This document shows positions 49,729 to 59,122 of a stretch of DNA of 64,000 bases, piece after piece (positions within the stretch are counted from its first letter, which is position 1; every line of letters begins with the position of its first letter). The position numbers were made by a program, and so were the translations under genes. Under the pieces are notes generated by a model. It saw only the letters and a list, made by a program, of their open reading frames with translations, was not told the origin of the DNA and made no database searches. This stretch comes from Paenibacillus terrigena DSM 21567 (GTDB taxonomy: Bacteria > Bacillota > Bacilli > Paenibacillales > Paenibacillaceae), in contig NZ_KB895415.1 in assembly GCF_000374845.1 (NCBI RefSeq), positions 186,001 through 250,000 on the forward strand, in the 5' to 3' direction.

Positions 49729-50676
49729 TTAACGCGTGCGAAGCCGATCCAGCAAATGCTCCATATCTGCTGGCAAAGGCGCTTCAAATTCCAAGTATTT
49801 CACTGTCATTGGATGCACGAACCCAAGAACTGCTGCATGCAAGGCTTGTCCGTCCATTTGCATTCCTTTACTGCGACCATACATTGGATCCCCGACAAGC
49901 GGATGACCGATAAATTTCATATGAACACGGATTTGATGCGTACGACCGGTCTCGAGCTTCAATTCAACCATCGTATAGTCCCCGAAGCGTTCAAGCACGA
50001 GAAAATGCGTTAGGGCATGCTTGCTGTTCTTATCCGTCACGGTGTACATCTTGCGATCTCCCGCATCCCGTCCAATCGGTGCATCAATCGTCCCATGATC
50101 ATGCGCAATATTCCCATGCACAATAGCAATATATTTGCGAGTCACGGAATGATCTTTAAGCTGAGCAGCTAATGAAGCATGCGCTTGATCGTGCTTGGCA
50201 GCCATCAGCAGACCTGAAGTATCCTTATCAATCCGATGCACGATACCTGGACGCAGCTCGCCGTTAATCCCGGATAGATCCTTGCAGTGATACATTAATG
50301 CATTCACGACCGTCCCTGAGGAATGCCCTGGCGCAGGATGAACAACCATACCGCGGGGTTTGTTGATAACGACCACATCACGGTCTTCATATGCAATATC
50401 TAATGGAATGTCCTCCGGCACAATATCCACCGGCGATACCTCAGGGATTGTTAGGGTAATACGATCTCCTTCAGCCAACTTATAATTCGATTTGACAACC
50501 CGACCATTGACAAGTGCATGTCCATCCTGAATCCAGAGCTGGATCTGCGAACGAGACACATTGTCTTCTATAGACTCGGTAATATACTTATCAATACGTT
50601 CCTTATGATCTTCAGCGGTTACCGTCCATTCCTGAACGTCAGCCTCTGAACCCCTTTGCTCTTGCTGTTCACTCAT
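49729..50676 (-). CDS. rluD: Pseudouridine synthase, RluD-like
   Basis: 315 residues. An N-terminal S4 RNA-binding domain (about 25-90) is followed by the RluA-type domain with the catalytic aspartate in HRIDKDTSGLL (near 148), NKPRGMVVHPAPGH near 105 and GRTHQIRVHM near 243. Modifies 23S rRNA. Coupled to lspA by ATGA, as in the Bacillus lspA-ylyB pair. Confidence 0.92.
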   Translation of the reverse strand: MSEQQEQRGSEADVQEWTVTAEDHKERIDKYITESIEDNVSRSQIQLWIQDGHALVNGRVVKSNYKLAEGDRITLTIPEVSPVDIVPEDIPLDIAYEDRDVVVINKPRGMVVHPAPGHSSGTVVNALMYHCKDLSGINGELRPGIVHRIDKDTSGLLMAAKHDQAHASLAAQLKDHSVTRKYIAIVHGNIAHDHGTIDAPIGRDAGDRKMYTVTDKNSKHALTHFLVLERFGDYTMVELKLETGRTHQIRVHMKFIGHPLVGDPMYGRSKGMQMDGQALHAAVLGFVHPMTVKYLEFEAPLPADMEHLLDRLRTR

Positions 50677-51164
50677 TGCTGTTCCTCACTTTGTATCGGA
50701 AGTTCTTTTTCTTTGTCTTTGCTAAAGAATAAGGAATCGATTAAGACCAGAATGACCCCAATCACGATACCCGAATCTGCAATATTGAAAATTGGGAACG
50801 AGTAGCTACCAAAGTTAAATAATAAGAAATCGACGACTTCCCCATGCAGAGCACGATCCCAAAAGTTGCCGATCGCTCCTCCGAGAATCATACCTAGACC
50901 CGTTAATAGTGCTACACTGCCCGTTTTACGAACGTGGCGCATATACCAGACAATCGCGCAGACGACGACTGTGGTAATAATCAGGAAGAACCAACGCTGC
51001 TCCTGCAAAATCCCGAATGCCGCACCGCGATTCCGATGCGATGTAATGAGAAAGAAGTTCCCTATAACACTAATCTCATCCCCGATTGTTAATTTCGTAG
51101 CAATGATCCATTTCGTTACTTGGTCTAGAATAAGCACAATAAGTCCGATTAGAAAATAAATCAC
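50673..51164 (-). CDS. lspA: Lipoprotein signal peptidase
   Basis: 163 residues from a GTG eight bases after GGGGTGA; longer frames would give an atypical 49-residue extension. Four membrane helices. Catalytic aspartates are in GAIGNFWDRAL and FNIADSGI, with NRGAAFGIL between them. It cleaves lipoprotein signal peptides, several of which are encoded in this window. The start is a judgement. Confidence 0.9.
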   Translation of the reverse strand: MIYFLIGLIVLILDQVTKWIIATKLTIGDEISVIGNFFLITSHRNRGAAFGILQEQRWFFLIITTVVVCAIVWYMRHVRKTGSVALLTGLGMILGGAIGNFWDRALHGEVVDFLLFNFGSYSFPIFNIADSGIVIGVILVLIDSLFFSKDKEKELPIQSEEQQ

Positions 51165-51380
51165 TATGTAAGTCACCCCGATCTGATCTATAGACAACGA
51201 GTCACCGCGAGTCGGCTTCCCTTGTCCTTCGTTATTGTAGCATAGCGTAAAAGTAATCGTCCAATATCCCCGCACAATAATTACCGCCGTTAAAAAACCC
51301 GCTTCCCGCACAACCTAACCTCATCATAGCTAAGCTGAGCAAGCAAGGGATCACTTCTCACTAAGGAGCTGGTATTACCG

Positions 51381-52124
51381 ATGTCACAGAAATCGCACTT
51401 ATCTTCTTCCCAATTCAGATCACTTCAACAAGCCCTTCACAGGATGAAGAAGGATCTTGAACAACGACTCGATCAGAGCAGCCACCTCGGATTAGCCGAG
51501 TCCATGCGAGACAACACAGGCGAACTGTCCACCAACGATAACCATCCTGCAGACCTTGGTACCGAAATGTTCGAACGCGGCAAAGACATTGCCCTACTTG
51601 AAAATGAAGAACGACGGTTAGCTCGTGTGAATATGGCGCTTGAACAGATGGAGCAAGGCGATTATGGCATATGCCATGAATGCGGCAAACCAATCCCTTT
51701 TGACCGGTTACAGGCCATCCCTTATACCCTCTATTGTGTCCAGCATTCGCCAGAACAAGCCTTATCTGAGAATCGCCCGATCGAAGAGCAGTTCCTCAAT
51801 CCGCCATTCGGACGAACAAGTCTCGATGACCAAGAAGATCAGAATGGATTTGACGGCGAGGATGCTTGGCAAATTGTCGAGAGCTGGGGAACCTCCAATA
51901 CACCGGCGATGGCGGAAGGCAACAATGTTGATGATTATGATGAAATGGCGATTGAAGCTTCGGATGAATTGGATGGCTTCGTCGAATCTTACGAAAGCTT
52001 CATTGCAACCGATATATTTGGTCAAAATGTATCCGTCGTTCGTAACAAGCAGTATCATAAGTACCTTGAAGAACACGAAGGTGAGCCGTTATTAGAACCG
52101 GATATTGTCGTTACCGAGGATTAG
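51381..52124 (+). CDS. DksA/TraR-type zinc-finger protein (YteA/YlyA-like)
   Basis: 247 residues. A coiled N-terminal region (LQQALHRMKKDLEQRLDQ), an acidic middle and the zinc finger CHECGKPIPFDRLQAIPYTLYCVQH (near 97-121) form the DksA-like fold. The C-terminal half is acidic with no motif I know. It sits where Bacillus has ylyA, though on the opposite strand, and resembles the larger YteA. Such proteins bind RNA polymerase; YlyA acts in the forespore. AAGGAG is 12 bases before the ATG. Confidence 0.85.
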   Translation: MSQKSHLSSSQFRSLQQALHRMKKDLEQRLDQSSHLGLAESMRDNTGELSTNDNHPADLGTEMFERGKDIALLENEERRLARVNMALEQMEQGDYGICHECGKPIPFDRLQAIPYTLYCVQHSPEQALSENRPIEEQFLNPPFGRTSLDDQEDQNGFDGEDAWQIVESWGTSNTPAMAEGNNVDDYDEMAIEASDELDGFVESYESFIATDIFGQNVSVVRNKQYHKYLEEHEGEPLLEPDIVVTED

Positions 52125-52144
52125 TCATTTACGCACCTGCAGTG

Positions 52145-52480
52145 CTAATACGTTTTTCCTTCGAGTTGTCGCTGTACAACACGAACCAAATCAGCGATAT
52201 AGTCACCAACAATCGGTAAATTCAAGAGGTTCAACCACTGCAAGATATAGACGATCGTTGCTGCGAAGACGGAAAATCCAATCGCAATCCCGACCCCTTT
52301 CGCGATTCCCGAGAGAACATTCAGCCAAATTAACCGCCATGGCTTGAGCAGCAGCTCTGTATATTCCGCAATACGCGCCTGTTCCATGCTCTGTGCAATC
52401 GCATCAATTTGCAAATGCATCTTCTCCAGTATTTTTTCCAAGTGATTTAATTCTTGCTCATCGTTCTGGACACGTGACAA
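52145..52480 (-). CDS. DUF5665 domain membrane protein
   Basis: About 111 residues. An N-terminal coiled coil (ELNHLEKILEKMHLQIDAIAQSME) precedes WRLIWLNVLSGIAKGVGIAIG and a hydrophobic helix FSVFAATIVYILQWLNLLNLPIVG. I recall this layout as DUF5665, function unknown. The ORF can open at GTG 52489, but the TTG at 52480, ten bases after GGAG, is more plausible. Located between ileS and a convergent DksA-like gene. Confidence 0.75.
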   Translation of the reverse strand: MSRVQNDEQELNHLEKILEKMHLQIDAIAQSMEQARIAEYTELLLKPWRLIWLNVLSGIAKGVGIAIGFSVFAATIVYILQWLNLLNLPIVGDYIADLVRVVQRQLEGKTY

Positions 52481-52511
52481 CCGTCTCACACTCCATAATG
52501 AAAATAAAAAA

Positions 52512-52556
52512 CGAGCTCAAGCGCTAGCAGAATGTTCAATCGCTAACTTGAGCTCG
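52512..52556 (-). terminator. Terminator after ileS
   Basis: ACGAGCTCAAG (52511-52521) and CTTGAGCTCG pair, and the GCTAGC/GCTAA region extends the stem; on the minus strand TTTTTTATTTTC follows. Confidence 0.85.
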
Positions 52557-52602
52557 CCTTTGTTTCATGCTTGCTATTTCATTATGCCCGGAAAACCGGT
52601 AA

Positions 52603-55600
52603 TTATTTCTCGATGTGAATTCCTATGGATTTCTCACCAAGTTCCACGTTCTCCATACCGCTAACTTCTCCGAATTGAACTTCTTCCACCAACACATTCT
52701 CACGAAGAACATGTTCGAATGCGGTAATGGCAGCCTGGAGCTCCTCATCAACACGTAACGTTAGATCTACGCGCTTCTCGATTGGTAGATCAAGCTTCTT
52801 CCGCGTATCTTGGATCGCACGAACGACCTCGCGTACCCAGCCCTCTTGCTCCAATTCTGGTGTAATATCCGTGTTAAGTGCGACAGTAATTTGATAGCCT
52901 GAAGCCGATGCGAAGCCTTCTTTGGCTTGCTTCTCAATCAGCAGCTCTTCACTCGTAATGTCAAGCGTTTCGCCTTCTGCTGAGACGAATGCCAACTTAC
53001 CTTGCTCGACAATGTCACGCGCAGCTGCTACGTCCAATCCCTTCAGGTACCCCTGGATCGCTCCAACATTCTTACCGTACTTCTTACCCGCTACTTTCAA
53101 GTTCAGCTTCAAGTTGAAGTCAACGAAGCCGTTATCACTTGTCTCGATGCGGATTTCTTTGACGTTGATCTCATCCTTGATGATCGCTTCGTAGCCCGCA
53201 AGGTCAAATGCACGATCCATCGATACGATCAATTCGGACAGCGGTTGACGCGTCTTAATGCTCGTCTCGTTACGAACGTTACGCGCAAGCTCAACAATTT
53301 GACGTGCCGTCTCCATATCTTGCTCCAGCTGTGCATCGATCAACGCAGGATTCGCTTGCGGATAATCATCCAAATGCACGCTTTCCTTCGTACCGCCAAG
53401 GTTGCCGTATACTTCTTCCGCAACGAGCGGCGCATACGGTGCGATGAGTAAGGACAGGTTCAAGAGTACGTTACGAAGCGTTTGATACGCTGAAATTTTA
53501 TCTTCTGTCATTTCGCTGCCCCAGAAGCGGTCACGCGAACGACGGATATACCAGTTACTCATCTCATCCACGAAAGTCTCGATCGCTTTCGCAGGGTTCA
53601 AGAAGTCATTCACTTCAAGCCCTTTGCTAACGAGCTGCATTAAGCTGTTCAGACGGGACAAGATCCAGCGATCCAACTTGTTCTGCGACGGACGCTCAGG
53701 GTGTGCTGCAGGATCATATTGATCAATATTGGCATAGAGCGCCAAGAATGCATGTGTATTCACGATGGTATCGATTACTTTGGATTTCGCTTCCGCGACG
53801 ATTTGCTTCGAGAAGCGTTTCGTGTTCCAAGGCGCACTATCGGATAGTAACGCCCAACGGAATGCGTCTGTTCCGAATTCGTCGATGATTTCCCATGGGT
53901 CGATAACGTTCCCTTTACTCTTCGACATCTTCTGACCGTTCTCATCTAGGATATGACCCGTCGAGATAACCGCTTTGTAAGGTGCTTTCCCGTTATACAA
54001 CGTGGATACAGCCAGCAAACTGTAGAACCAACCGCGTGTCTGGTCGACCCCTTCACAGATCATATCTGCAGGGTACTGCTCTTCGAATTCCTTCTCATTC
54101 TCGAATGGATGATGATGCTGTGCGAACGGCATCGATCCACTATCGAACCATACGTCGATCACTTCGGAAGTCCGTTCCATCACGCCGCCTTCACAATGCG
54201 GGCAATGTAATTTCACTTCATCGACGTAAGGCTTATGCAATTCAAGATCTTCAGCAATCGGGGATACCGATTTCGCGCGCAGGTCTGCATGGCTGTTCGG
54301 TGCATATTCGCCATGACATGAATTACATACCCATACGTTAAGCGGCGTACCCCAGTAACGATTCCGGCTGATGTTCCAATCCACGAGATCCTCAAGGAAT
54401 TTACCAAAACGTCCTTCACGGATATGACCAGGGTACCAGTCTACACCATTGTTGTTCGCGATCAACTGATCCTTCACCGCTGTCGTCTGAATGAACCAGC
54501 TCTCCATCGCATAGTAAAGGAGAGGTGATTTACAACGCCAGCAGAATGGATAGCTATGCTCATATTTCTCTTTGGAGTAGAGCAATCCGCGTTCCGACAA
54601 CATTTTAACGATATCAATATCGCAATCCTTCACGAAACGTCCTGCAAAATCCGTCACTTCATCCGTATAGCGACCCGATGCGTTCACCACATTCAGCATG
54701 CTGATATTGTTCTGACGGGATACACGATAGTCATCTTCCCCGTGTGCTGGTGCGATATGAACAATCCCTGTACCGCTCGTATCACTAACGAAATCTCCAG
54801 CGATCACGAAATGACCGTTCTCAACACTAACGTAAGGCATTGGCGGCGTATATTTGAGACCAACCAAATCGGAACCAAGGACGGTTGCTACGATTTCGTA
54901 TTCACCCTTGATCGCTTTCTCTACCAAGTTCTTCGCTACGATGAGTACTTCGCCGTCCTGCTTCACCTTGACATATTCCATCTCCGGATTCACAGCGAGT
55001 GCTACGTTCGAAGGCAATGTCCAAGGTGTTGTCGTCCAAGCGAGAATTGCTTCCTCTTGATCCTTCAATCTGAATTTCACCGTTGCCGATAGATCTTTCA
55101 CATCTTCATAGCCTTGCGCCACTTCATGAGAGCTCAGCGTCGTCTGACAGCATGGGCAATACGGGCTCACGCGATGTCCGCGGTAGAGAAGTCCTTTCTT
55201 GTGAATCGTGGACAGAATGTTCCACACACTCTCAATATAATTGTTCTCAAGCGTAATGTACGGGTGATCGAGATCTGTCCAGTATGCAATCCCTTCCGTT
55301 AATTCACGCCATTGCTTCTCATACTCGAATACACTCGCTTTACATTTCTTCACGAATTCTTCGATACCGTAGTTCTCGATCTCTTGCTTACCGGAGATGC
55401 CAAGCTGCTTCTCTACGCCAAGTTCAACCGGCAACCCATGTGTATCCCAACCTGCTTTACGAACAACACGGTAACCTGACATCGTCTTATAGCGGCCAAT
55501 AAAGTCTTTGATTACGCGACCCAATACGTGTCCAATATGCGGCTTACCATTCGCCGTAGGTGGTCCTTCGTAGAATACGAAGTTCGGTTTACCCGAACGG

Positions 55601-55698
55601 TTCTCGATTGATTTTTTAAATGTCTGCTCTTCGTTCCATTTGCCAAGTACACGCAGTTCACGTGCGCGGGCCTTTTCTTTGACGTCAATTTTACGCAT
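52603..55698 (-). CDS. ileS: Isoleucyl-tRNA synthetase, type-2-like
   Basis: 1031 residues. The HIGH motif is in YEGPPTANGKPHIGHVLGRVIKD (residues 43-65), the KMSKS motif in GQKMSKSKGN near 590. The PPTANGxPHIGHV form and GWDTHGLPVELGVEKQLG match eukaryote-like IleS2 rather than the PPYANGxxHIGH of IleS1. The C-terminus lacks the Cys-rich zinc finger of IleS1. IleS2 enzymes are generally less sensitive to mupirocin; that property is inferred from family. Controlled by a T-box. Confidence 0.95.
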   Translation of the reverse strand: MRKIDVKEKARARELRVLGKWNEEQTFKKSIENRSGKPNFVFYEGPPTANGKPHIGHVLGRVIKDFIGRYKTMSGYRVVRKAGWDTHGLPVELGVEKQLGISGKQEIENYGIEEFVKKCKASVFEYEKQWRELTEGIAYWTDLDHPYITLENNYIESVWNILSTIHKKGLLYRGHRVSPYCPCCQTTLSSHEVAQGYEDVKDLSATVKFRLKDQEEAILAWTTTPWTLPSNVALAVNPEMEYVKVKQDGEVLIVAKNLVEKAIKGEYEIVATVLGSDLVGLKYTPPMPYVSVENGHFVIAGDFVSDTSGTGIVHIAPAHGEDDYRVSRQNNISMLNVVNASGRYTDEVTDFAGRFVKDCDIDIVKMLSERGLLYSKEKYEHSYPFCWRCKSPLLYYAMESWFIQTTAVKDQLIANNNGVDWYPGHIREGRFGKFLEDLVDWNISRNRYWGTPLNVWVCNSCHGEYAPNSHADLRAKSVSPIAEDLELHKPYVDEVKLHCPHCEGGVMERTSEVIDVWFDSGSMPFAQHHHPFENEKEFEEQYPADMICEGVDQTRGWFYSLLAVSTLYNGKAPYKAVISTGHILDENGQKMSKSKGNVIDPWEIIDEFGTDAFRWALLSDSAPWNTKRFSKQIVAEAKSKVIDTIVNTHAFLALYANIDQYDPAAHPERPSQNKLDRWILSRLNSLMQLVSKGLEVNDFLNPAKAIETFVDEMSNWYIRRSRDRFWGSEMTEDKISAYQTLRNVLLNLSLLIAPYAPLVAEEVYGNLGGTKESVHLDDYPQANPALIDAQLEQDMETARQIVELARNVRNETSIKTRQPLSELIVSMDRAFDLAGYEAIIKDEINVKEIRIETSDNGFVDFNLKLNLKVAGKKYGKNVGAIQGYLKGLDVAAARDIVEQGKLAFVSAEGETLDITSEELLIEKQAKEGFASASGYQITVALNTDITPELEQEGWVREVVRAIQDTRKKLDLPIEKRVDLTLRVDEELQAAITAFEHVLRENVLVEEVQFGEVSGMENVELGEKSIGIHIEK

Positions 55699-55743
55699 GG
55701 CTTACAACCCTTTCTTCGTAACAGATAATAAAAATAAACACCA

Positions 55744-56234
55744 AAAAACCTCATCCCCAAAAAGGGACGAGGTTCGCTCGCGTTACCACCCTTGTTCCGT
55801 CTGTGAGTGCTATGAATCAGCATACATCAGAACGGCACCTTCGTCATGCAATGCCCGGATTAATCGGACCACTGCAGGTTCCTGTTAACGGTGGAAAGAC
55901 CGGCTCAGCTTACTTCGGGATACGGTTCAGCATCGCTTCTCCGGGATGATCTTCCGCCAATCCTGTCCGCTGGCTTGCACCGACCGCCAACTCTCTGGTG
56001 AACCTGGATCTGACATACTGTTCCCATCAACGAATTTATCAAGGAAGTTCAAAAATTGTCTTTTGATCACGAAGGATCCCAAGAAGCTTTCTCGGCATCG
56101 AATCTTGTGTTCACCCTCGAAGTCCGGTACTCATGTAGGTTTTGCCTACATTCCGTTTCCTCCTTCTTCAGGTTCTCACAACCTTCTCGGTGCTGAAAAG
56201 CCAGCTTTTTGAACTTTCATTTCACTCATATATT
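55744..56234 (-). ncRNA. T-box riboswitch leader of ileS (Ile specifier)
   Basis: The minus-strand leader contains the stem I signature (GAGAG...GGTGCAAGCC), a specifier region GAAGATCATCCCGGAG with an ATC codon (55948-55950), the T-box AGGGTGGTAACGCGAGC (55777-55793) and the terminator AACCTCGTCCC/GGGGATGAGGTT followed by TTTTTT. Uncharged tRNA-Ile pairing at ATC and the T-box would allow readthrough into ileS. Two ATC triplets are in tandem. Confidence 0.92.
55748..55775 (-). terminator. T-box terminator hairpin
   Basis: AACCTCATCCCC pairs with GGGACGAGGTT around an A-rich loop and TTTTTTGG follows on the minus strand. It is the regulated terminator before ileS. Confidence 0.9.
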
Positions 56235-56241
56235 ACAAGAT

Positions 56242-56270
56242 AATATATCCTCTTTGCTCCGAAAAGTCAA
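56242..56270 (-). promoter_or_regulatory. Sigma-A promoter of ileS leader
   Basis: TTGACT (56265-56270) and TATATT (56242-56247) on the minus strand, 17 bases apart, just upstream of the T-box leader. Confidence 0.8.
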
Positions 56271-56305
56271 ACCCATCATCGAAGCCATTCATCAAGACAT
56301 ATATC

Positions 56306-56821
56306 TTAATAGACTTCATTCGCCTCCCGCTCACGCTCAACAAGGAGATTATCTTGGTTCCGGTTCTCTAACGCTTCCCATCCGTCTTGGCTAAGCAATT
56401 CCAATTGGGCTTCCACTAACGTACGGAAACGTGCGCGATAAATGGACGCTTGCTTCTTCAGCTCGTCCACTTCCAGTGCAATACGACGCGACTTCACTAA
56501 GGATTCGTTCACAATGCGATCCGCGTTCTTCTCAGCTTCCTTAAGAATCAGCTGCGCTTCCTTCTTCGAATTATGCTTCACTTCATCTGCCGCTTCCTGT
56601 GCGACGATGATTGTCTTACTCAGTGTCTCTTCGATATTCGAGAAGTGATCCAATTTCTCTTGCAGGGAGAAAATTTGGTTCTGCAGATCTTTATTCTCAC
56701 GAATAATGGACTCATAGTCCTTAATTACTTGATCAAGGAATTCATTCACTTGATCTTCATCATATCCGCGCAGTCTACGGCCAAACTCTTTATTATGTAT
56801 GTCTAACGGGGTTAACGGCAT
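56306..56821 (-). CDS. divIVA: DivIVA division-site/pole protein
   Basis: 171 residues. The N-terminal membrane-binding domain LTPLDIHNKEFGRRLRGYDEDQVNEFLDQVI is diagnostic, followed by long coiled coils (about 35-150) and a short C-terminal tail. It marks negative membrane curvature at septa and poles. AGGAGGTG stands eight bases before the ATG. Last of the ylm-type division genes before ileS. Confidence 0.95.
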   Translation of the reverse strand: MPLTPLDIHNKEFGRRLRGYDEDQVNEFLDQVIKDYESIIRENKDLQNQIFSLQEKLDHFSNIEETLSKTIIVAQEAADEVKHNSKKEAQLILKEAEKNADRIVNESLVKSRRIALEVDELKKQASIYRARFRTLVEAQLELLSQDGWEALENRNQDNLLVEREREANEVY

Positions 56822-56907
56822 CCTCTCTGCACCTCCTATAAAGTCAACAAACCTTGTTTCTATTGCCTATTCATTTCGACAAGAACTCTAAAATTCCTGC
56901 AATCGAT

Positions 56908-57687
56908 CTACACGAATTTACCGATTTTCACACGATTCCTGCCCTTTTTCGTTATGCCATCGATCTCAAGAACTCTAAAACGGCCTAAGCCCTGCATAGA
57001 AACAACGTCCCCCACTTTAAGCGGTTTCGACGGATCCTCCTCCACCTTCCAATTGACACGACAACGGCCCGCCTTAATGGGCACCACAATCTTCGTACGA
57101 CTAATCCGAAAGGCATCACTCGCAATCCCATCTAGGCGCAAAGAAGCCACCGTCAAGTTCATCTCCTCCAATCGTGAAGTGCTTGTCTGCAGACTTTCGA
57201 TCGGAAGGATATCGGTCTGAACTTGAATCCGGTGAACTTGGCGAAGTTGTATATTGATATAATTACTAATCTCCTCTTCCACTATACAATGACAGCCGGA
57301 TGGGAGTACATGAATATCCCCGATCTTTTCCCGCTTCATACCGAGTCCTAGAATAGAGCCCATATAATCACCATGATCGAGTTCGATGAATTTCTGGTCA
57401 CCAGAAGTCACGGAGAGTACGGCCAGTCCCATCTTCTCGCTCTCCAAATGCCGATAATCCGGAGCGATGAAGGCGCGGCGTCTCTCTGCCTCAGGGTATC
57501 CCCCATCAAATCTTACTGCAACATCCGGATGCCGATTCACCAAGGTCTGGACGATGAAAGCTTGTCTTGGATCTAGAAAATCGGTGAGCTTGGCCTCATG
57601 ATATTCCCCTGCATTGGTAACCCACTCCCATGCCCGGTCTACAAAAGGCCTCTCATCCGGATGAAAATGATTGTAAATGTCACTCAT
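56908..57687 (-). CDS. ylmH: YlmH, S4-domain RNA-binding protein
   Basis: 259 residues from the ATG at 57687. A central domain (RRRAFIAPDYRHLESEKMGLAVLSVTSGDQKFIELDHGDYMGSILGLGMKREKIGDIHV) is followed by a C-terminal S4 domain with RTKIVVPIKAGRCRVNWK near 200 and KGRNRVKIGKFV at the end. In Bacillus it rescues stalled ribosomes and belongs to the sepF-divIVA cluster. AGGGTGA lies seven bases before the start. Confidence 0.92.
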   Translation of the reverse strand: MSDIYNHFHPDERPFVDRAWEWVTNAGEYHEAKLTDFLDPRQAFIVQTLVNRHPDVAVRFDGGYPEAERRRAFIAPDYRHLESEKMGLAVLSVTSGDQKFIELDHGDYMGSILGLGMKREKIGDIHVLPSGCHCIVEEEISNYINIQLRQVHRIQVQTDILPIESLQTSTSRLEEMNLTVASLRLDGIASDAFRISRTKIVVPIKAGRCRVNWKVEEDPSKPLKVGDVVSMQGLGRFRVLEIDGITKKGRNRVKIGKFV

Positions 57688-57694
57688 AGAAGGT

Positions 57695-57967
57695 TCACCC
57701 TGGGATAATGAAATGAACGACTGCAATGATACCCTGAATGACAAATTGCAGAACGAACAACGCAACAACCGGTGAAATGTCTAGCATGCCTCCGATTGGC
57801 GGAATAATTTTACGAAACGGGTTCAAATACGGCTCGACCAGCTTCGCAAGCAAATTCCCGACAAAGCTCTCGCGCGCATTCGGCACCCAAGAGAGTAGTA
57901 CATACACGATGATCATGTATAAATAAATCTGTCCAATCATGGAAATGTAGTAATCAATTTGCCCCAA
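57695..57967 (-). CDS. ylmG: YggT family membrane protein YlmG
   Basis: 90 residues with two membrane helices (YLYMIIVYVLLSWVP; VALFVLQFVIQGIIAVVHF) and the conserved LVEPYLNPFRKIIPPIGGMLDISP between them. Roles in division or membrane organisation have been suggested. The start is TTG six bases after AGAGGTGA; an ATG nine codons later is possible. Confidence 0.92.
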   Translation of the reverse strand: MGQIDYYISMIGQIYLYMIIVYVLLSWVPNARESFVGNLLAKLVEPYLNPFRKIIPPIGGMLDISPVVALFVLQFVIQGIIAVVHFIIPG

Positions 57968-57982
57968 AATCAGTCACCTCTT

Positions 57983-58423
57983 TTAGCTATAGTCTTGTTC
58001 CTCGGATAAGATTTCGGAGATTGCGCCTTGAATTTCAACGGTGTCCGGTGTGCACATAAAGATATTGATGCCAAGCTTCGAGATGTTCCCATTCAAAGCA
58101 TAGACCGTCCCGCTCAAGAAATCGATAATACGCATCGCCTGATCTTTGCGAATCCGCTGCAAGTTCACAACGACAGAACGGCGAGAACGCAGATGGTCTG
58201 CAATTTCTTGCGCTTCGTCATACGAACGCGGCTCATAGAGCACCACCTTGGCATTTTTCTGCGAGTGGATGCTGACCACATTACTTGCTTTTACATTTTT
58301 ACGTGATTCAAAGCTCGGGGTTTCAATTTCTTGTTCTTCTTCGTGCGTTATCTTCTCCCGTTCGACCACTTCTTCTTCCTCTTGCAGTCCCAGAAAATTC
58401 ATAAATCGATTCATAACGCCCAT
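57983..58423 (-). CDS. sepF: SepF, FtsZ-anchoring cell division protein
   Basis: 146 residues. The N-terminal amphipathic helix ([13 protein letters not shown]) anchors to the membrane; an acidic linker follows, then the dimerising core ([34 protein letters not shown], and [29 protein letters not shown]). AAGGAGG is seven bases before the ATG, which shares TAATG with the ylmE stop. Confidence 0.95.
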   Translation of the reverse strand: MGVMNRFMNFLGLQEEEEVVEREKITHEEEQEIETPSFESRKNVKASNVVSIHSQKNAKVVLYEPRSYDEAQEIADHLRSRRSVVVNLQRIRKDQAMRIIDFLSGTVYALNGNISKLGINIFMCTPDTVEIQGAISEILSEEQDYS

Positions 58424-59115
58424 TACACTTCCTCCTTATCCCCTACTAAAATAGAGCCGAGTCGAATCCAAGTTGCTCCCTCTTCAATTGCCACCTCAAA
58501 ATCATTGGACATACCCATGGAAAGGTGTTGAATGGGGTCTTCTGTGATTGCAAGCTGGTTAAGCTCATCCCGTAGAGTTCGCAATCCGCGAAAGACCGGT
58601 CGTGTCTGTTCTGCTTCATACTCGAATGGCGCCATCGTCATGAGTCCGGCGATATGAATTCGAGGGTATGCTTTCATTTCCTTGATGAATGGAACCAGCT
58701 GCTCCGGCTCAAGTCCATATTTCGATGTCTCTCCAGAGACATTCACTTGGACGAAGCAATTCACATCCATCTGTAGCGCTTCCGCTTTGTTATTCAATTC
58801 CTTCGCAAGCGACAGCCTGTCCAATGAATGAATATAAGCGAACTTGCCTATGACATCTTTCACTTTGTTCGTCTGCAAATGACCGATAAAATGCCAGGTT
58901 CCTTGATCCCCTAACGCATTCCACTTCTCTTCGGCATTCTGCCAACGGTTCTCACCAATATGCTCTAATCCATGCTTCAGCACGGATTCTGTCATCGCGA
59001 GTGATACATATTTCGTTACTGCAATGATATGTACATCTTCACGCAGTCTGCCACTACGCCGACATGCTTCATTCACGCGCTGTTCCACGAGCTCGATTCG
59101 CTCTTGCAATGCCAT
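58423..59115 (-). CDS. ylmE: YggS-type PLP homeostasis protein (YlmE)
   Basis: 230 residues. [10 protein letters not shown] near 29-38 carries the PLP lysine; [23 protein letters not shown] and [22 protein letters not shown] complete the YggS pattern. Maintains PLP balance. AAGGAG lies before the ATG; part of the sepF operon. Confidence 0.94.
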   Translation of the reverse strand: MALQERIELVEQRVNEACRRSGRLREDVHIIAVTKYVSLAMTESVLKHGLEHIGENRWQNAEEKWNALGDQGTWHFIGHLQTNKVKDVIGKFAYIHSLDRLSLAKELNNKAEALQMDVNCFVQVNVSGETSKYGLEPEQLVPFIKEMKAYPRIHIAGLMTMAPFEYEAEQTRPVFRGLRTLRDELNQLAITEDPIQHLSMGMSNDFEVAIEEGATWIRLGSILVGDKEEV

Positions 59116-59122
59116 GCGAAGA

